Below, in pieces: positions 64,000-64,000 of a DNA stretch of 64,000 nucleotides (positions are counted from its first letter, which is position 1; each line of letters opens with the position of its first letter). The position numbers and the translations under genes are program-made. The stretch comes from Candidatus Methylomicrobium oryzae. Lineage in GTDB: Bacteria; Pseudomonadota; Gammaproteobacteria; Methylococcales; Methylomonadaceae. The notes under the pieces were generated by a model that was given only the letters and a program-made list of their open reading frames with translations, was not told where the DNA came from and did no database searches. The stretch lies in NCBI RefSeq assembly GCF_016745425.1, contig NZ_JAERVK010000001.1, positions 353,733-417,732 of the forward strand, read 5' to 3'.

Positions 64000-64000
64000 G

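Overview
The window reads as chromosome of a GC-rich gammaproteobacterium, most probably an obligate methylotroph/methanotroph of the Methylococcales type. This is an inference. It rests on the Pseudomonas-like order trpF-trpB-trpA-accD-folC-dedD-cvpA-purF-metZ and gshB-tonB-yqgE-ruvX-pyrR-pyrB-pyrC', on a periplasmic MxaD-like protein paired with a YVTN beta-propeller, and on many short palindromic intergenic repeats with GTAGG...CCTAC ends. No rRNA, tRNA, complete insertion sequence, phage or CRISPR array was seen.

Layout. 1-2.9 kb: a type IV pilin gene with a good sigma-54 promoter, a repeat-filled gap, a frameshifted Uma2 gene, a VOC-domain protein and a nested palindromic repeat. 2.9-12.1 kb (minus strand): tryptophan, fatty-acid, folate, purine and methionine housekeeping genes. 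12.4-17.8 kb: a probable GnnA/GnnB pair (UDP-GlcNAc3N for lipid A), a Nudix hydrolase, beta-carbonic anhydrase divergent from a LysR regulator, and a TetR regulator. 17.8-29 kb: a bidirectional NAD-linked [NiFe]-hydrogenase (hoxFUYH-hoxW) with hypB on the minus strand and hypFCDE divergent on the plus strand. hypA is not in the window, and a ParE-type toxin-antitoxin pair sits between hoxY and hoxH. 29-34.7 kb: a tripartite RND efflux system. 35-39 kb: mxaD-like/YVTN pair and several small proteins. 39-48 kb: a SUF iron-sulfur cluster operon (Rrf2 regulator, sufB, C, D, S, U, then rsmJ and a Rieske ferredoxin). It is interrupted by an AT-rich toxin-antitoxin + AbiC-like cassette between sufB and sufC, and by an opposing Uma2 gene between sufD and sufS. 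48-58.7 kb: moaB, a Do-type protease, a cyclic-nucleotide/rhodanese protein, rpmB-rpmG, gshB, tonB-like and the pyrimidine genes with a catalytically dead PyrC'. 58.7-63.8 kb: an exporter-like operon (ABC-fold protein, HlyD adaptor, TolC channel) whose nucleotide-binding domain has lost its key ATPase motifs. The right edge cuts an unidentified gene.

The features most worth following up are the degenerate ABC-HlyD-TolC operon, the two toxin-antitoxin insertions lying co-directionally inside essential or metabolic operons, and the palindromic repeats, several of which supply the stop codon of the gene they follow.
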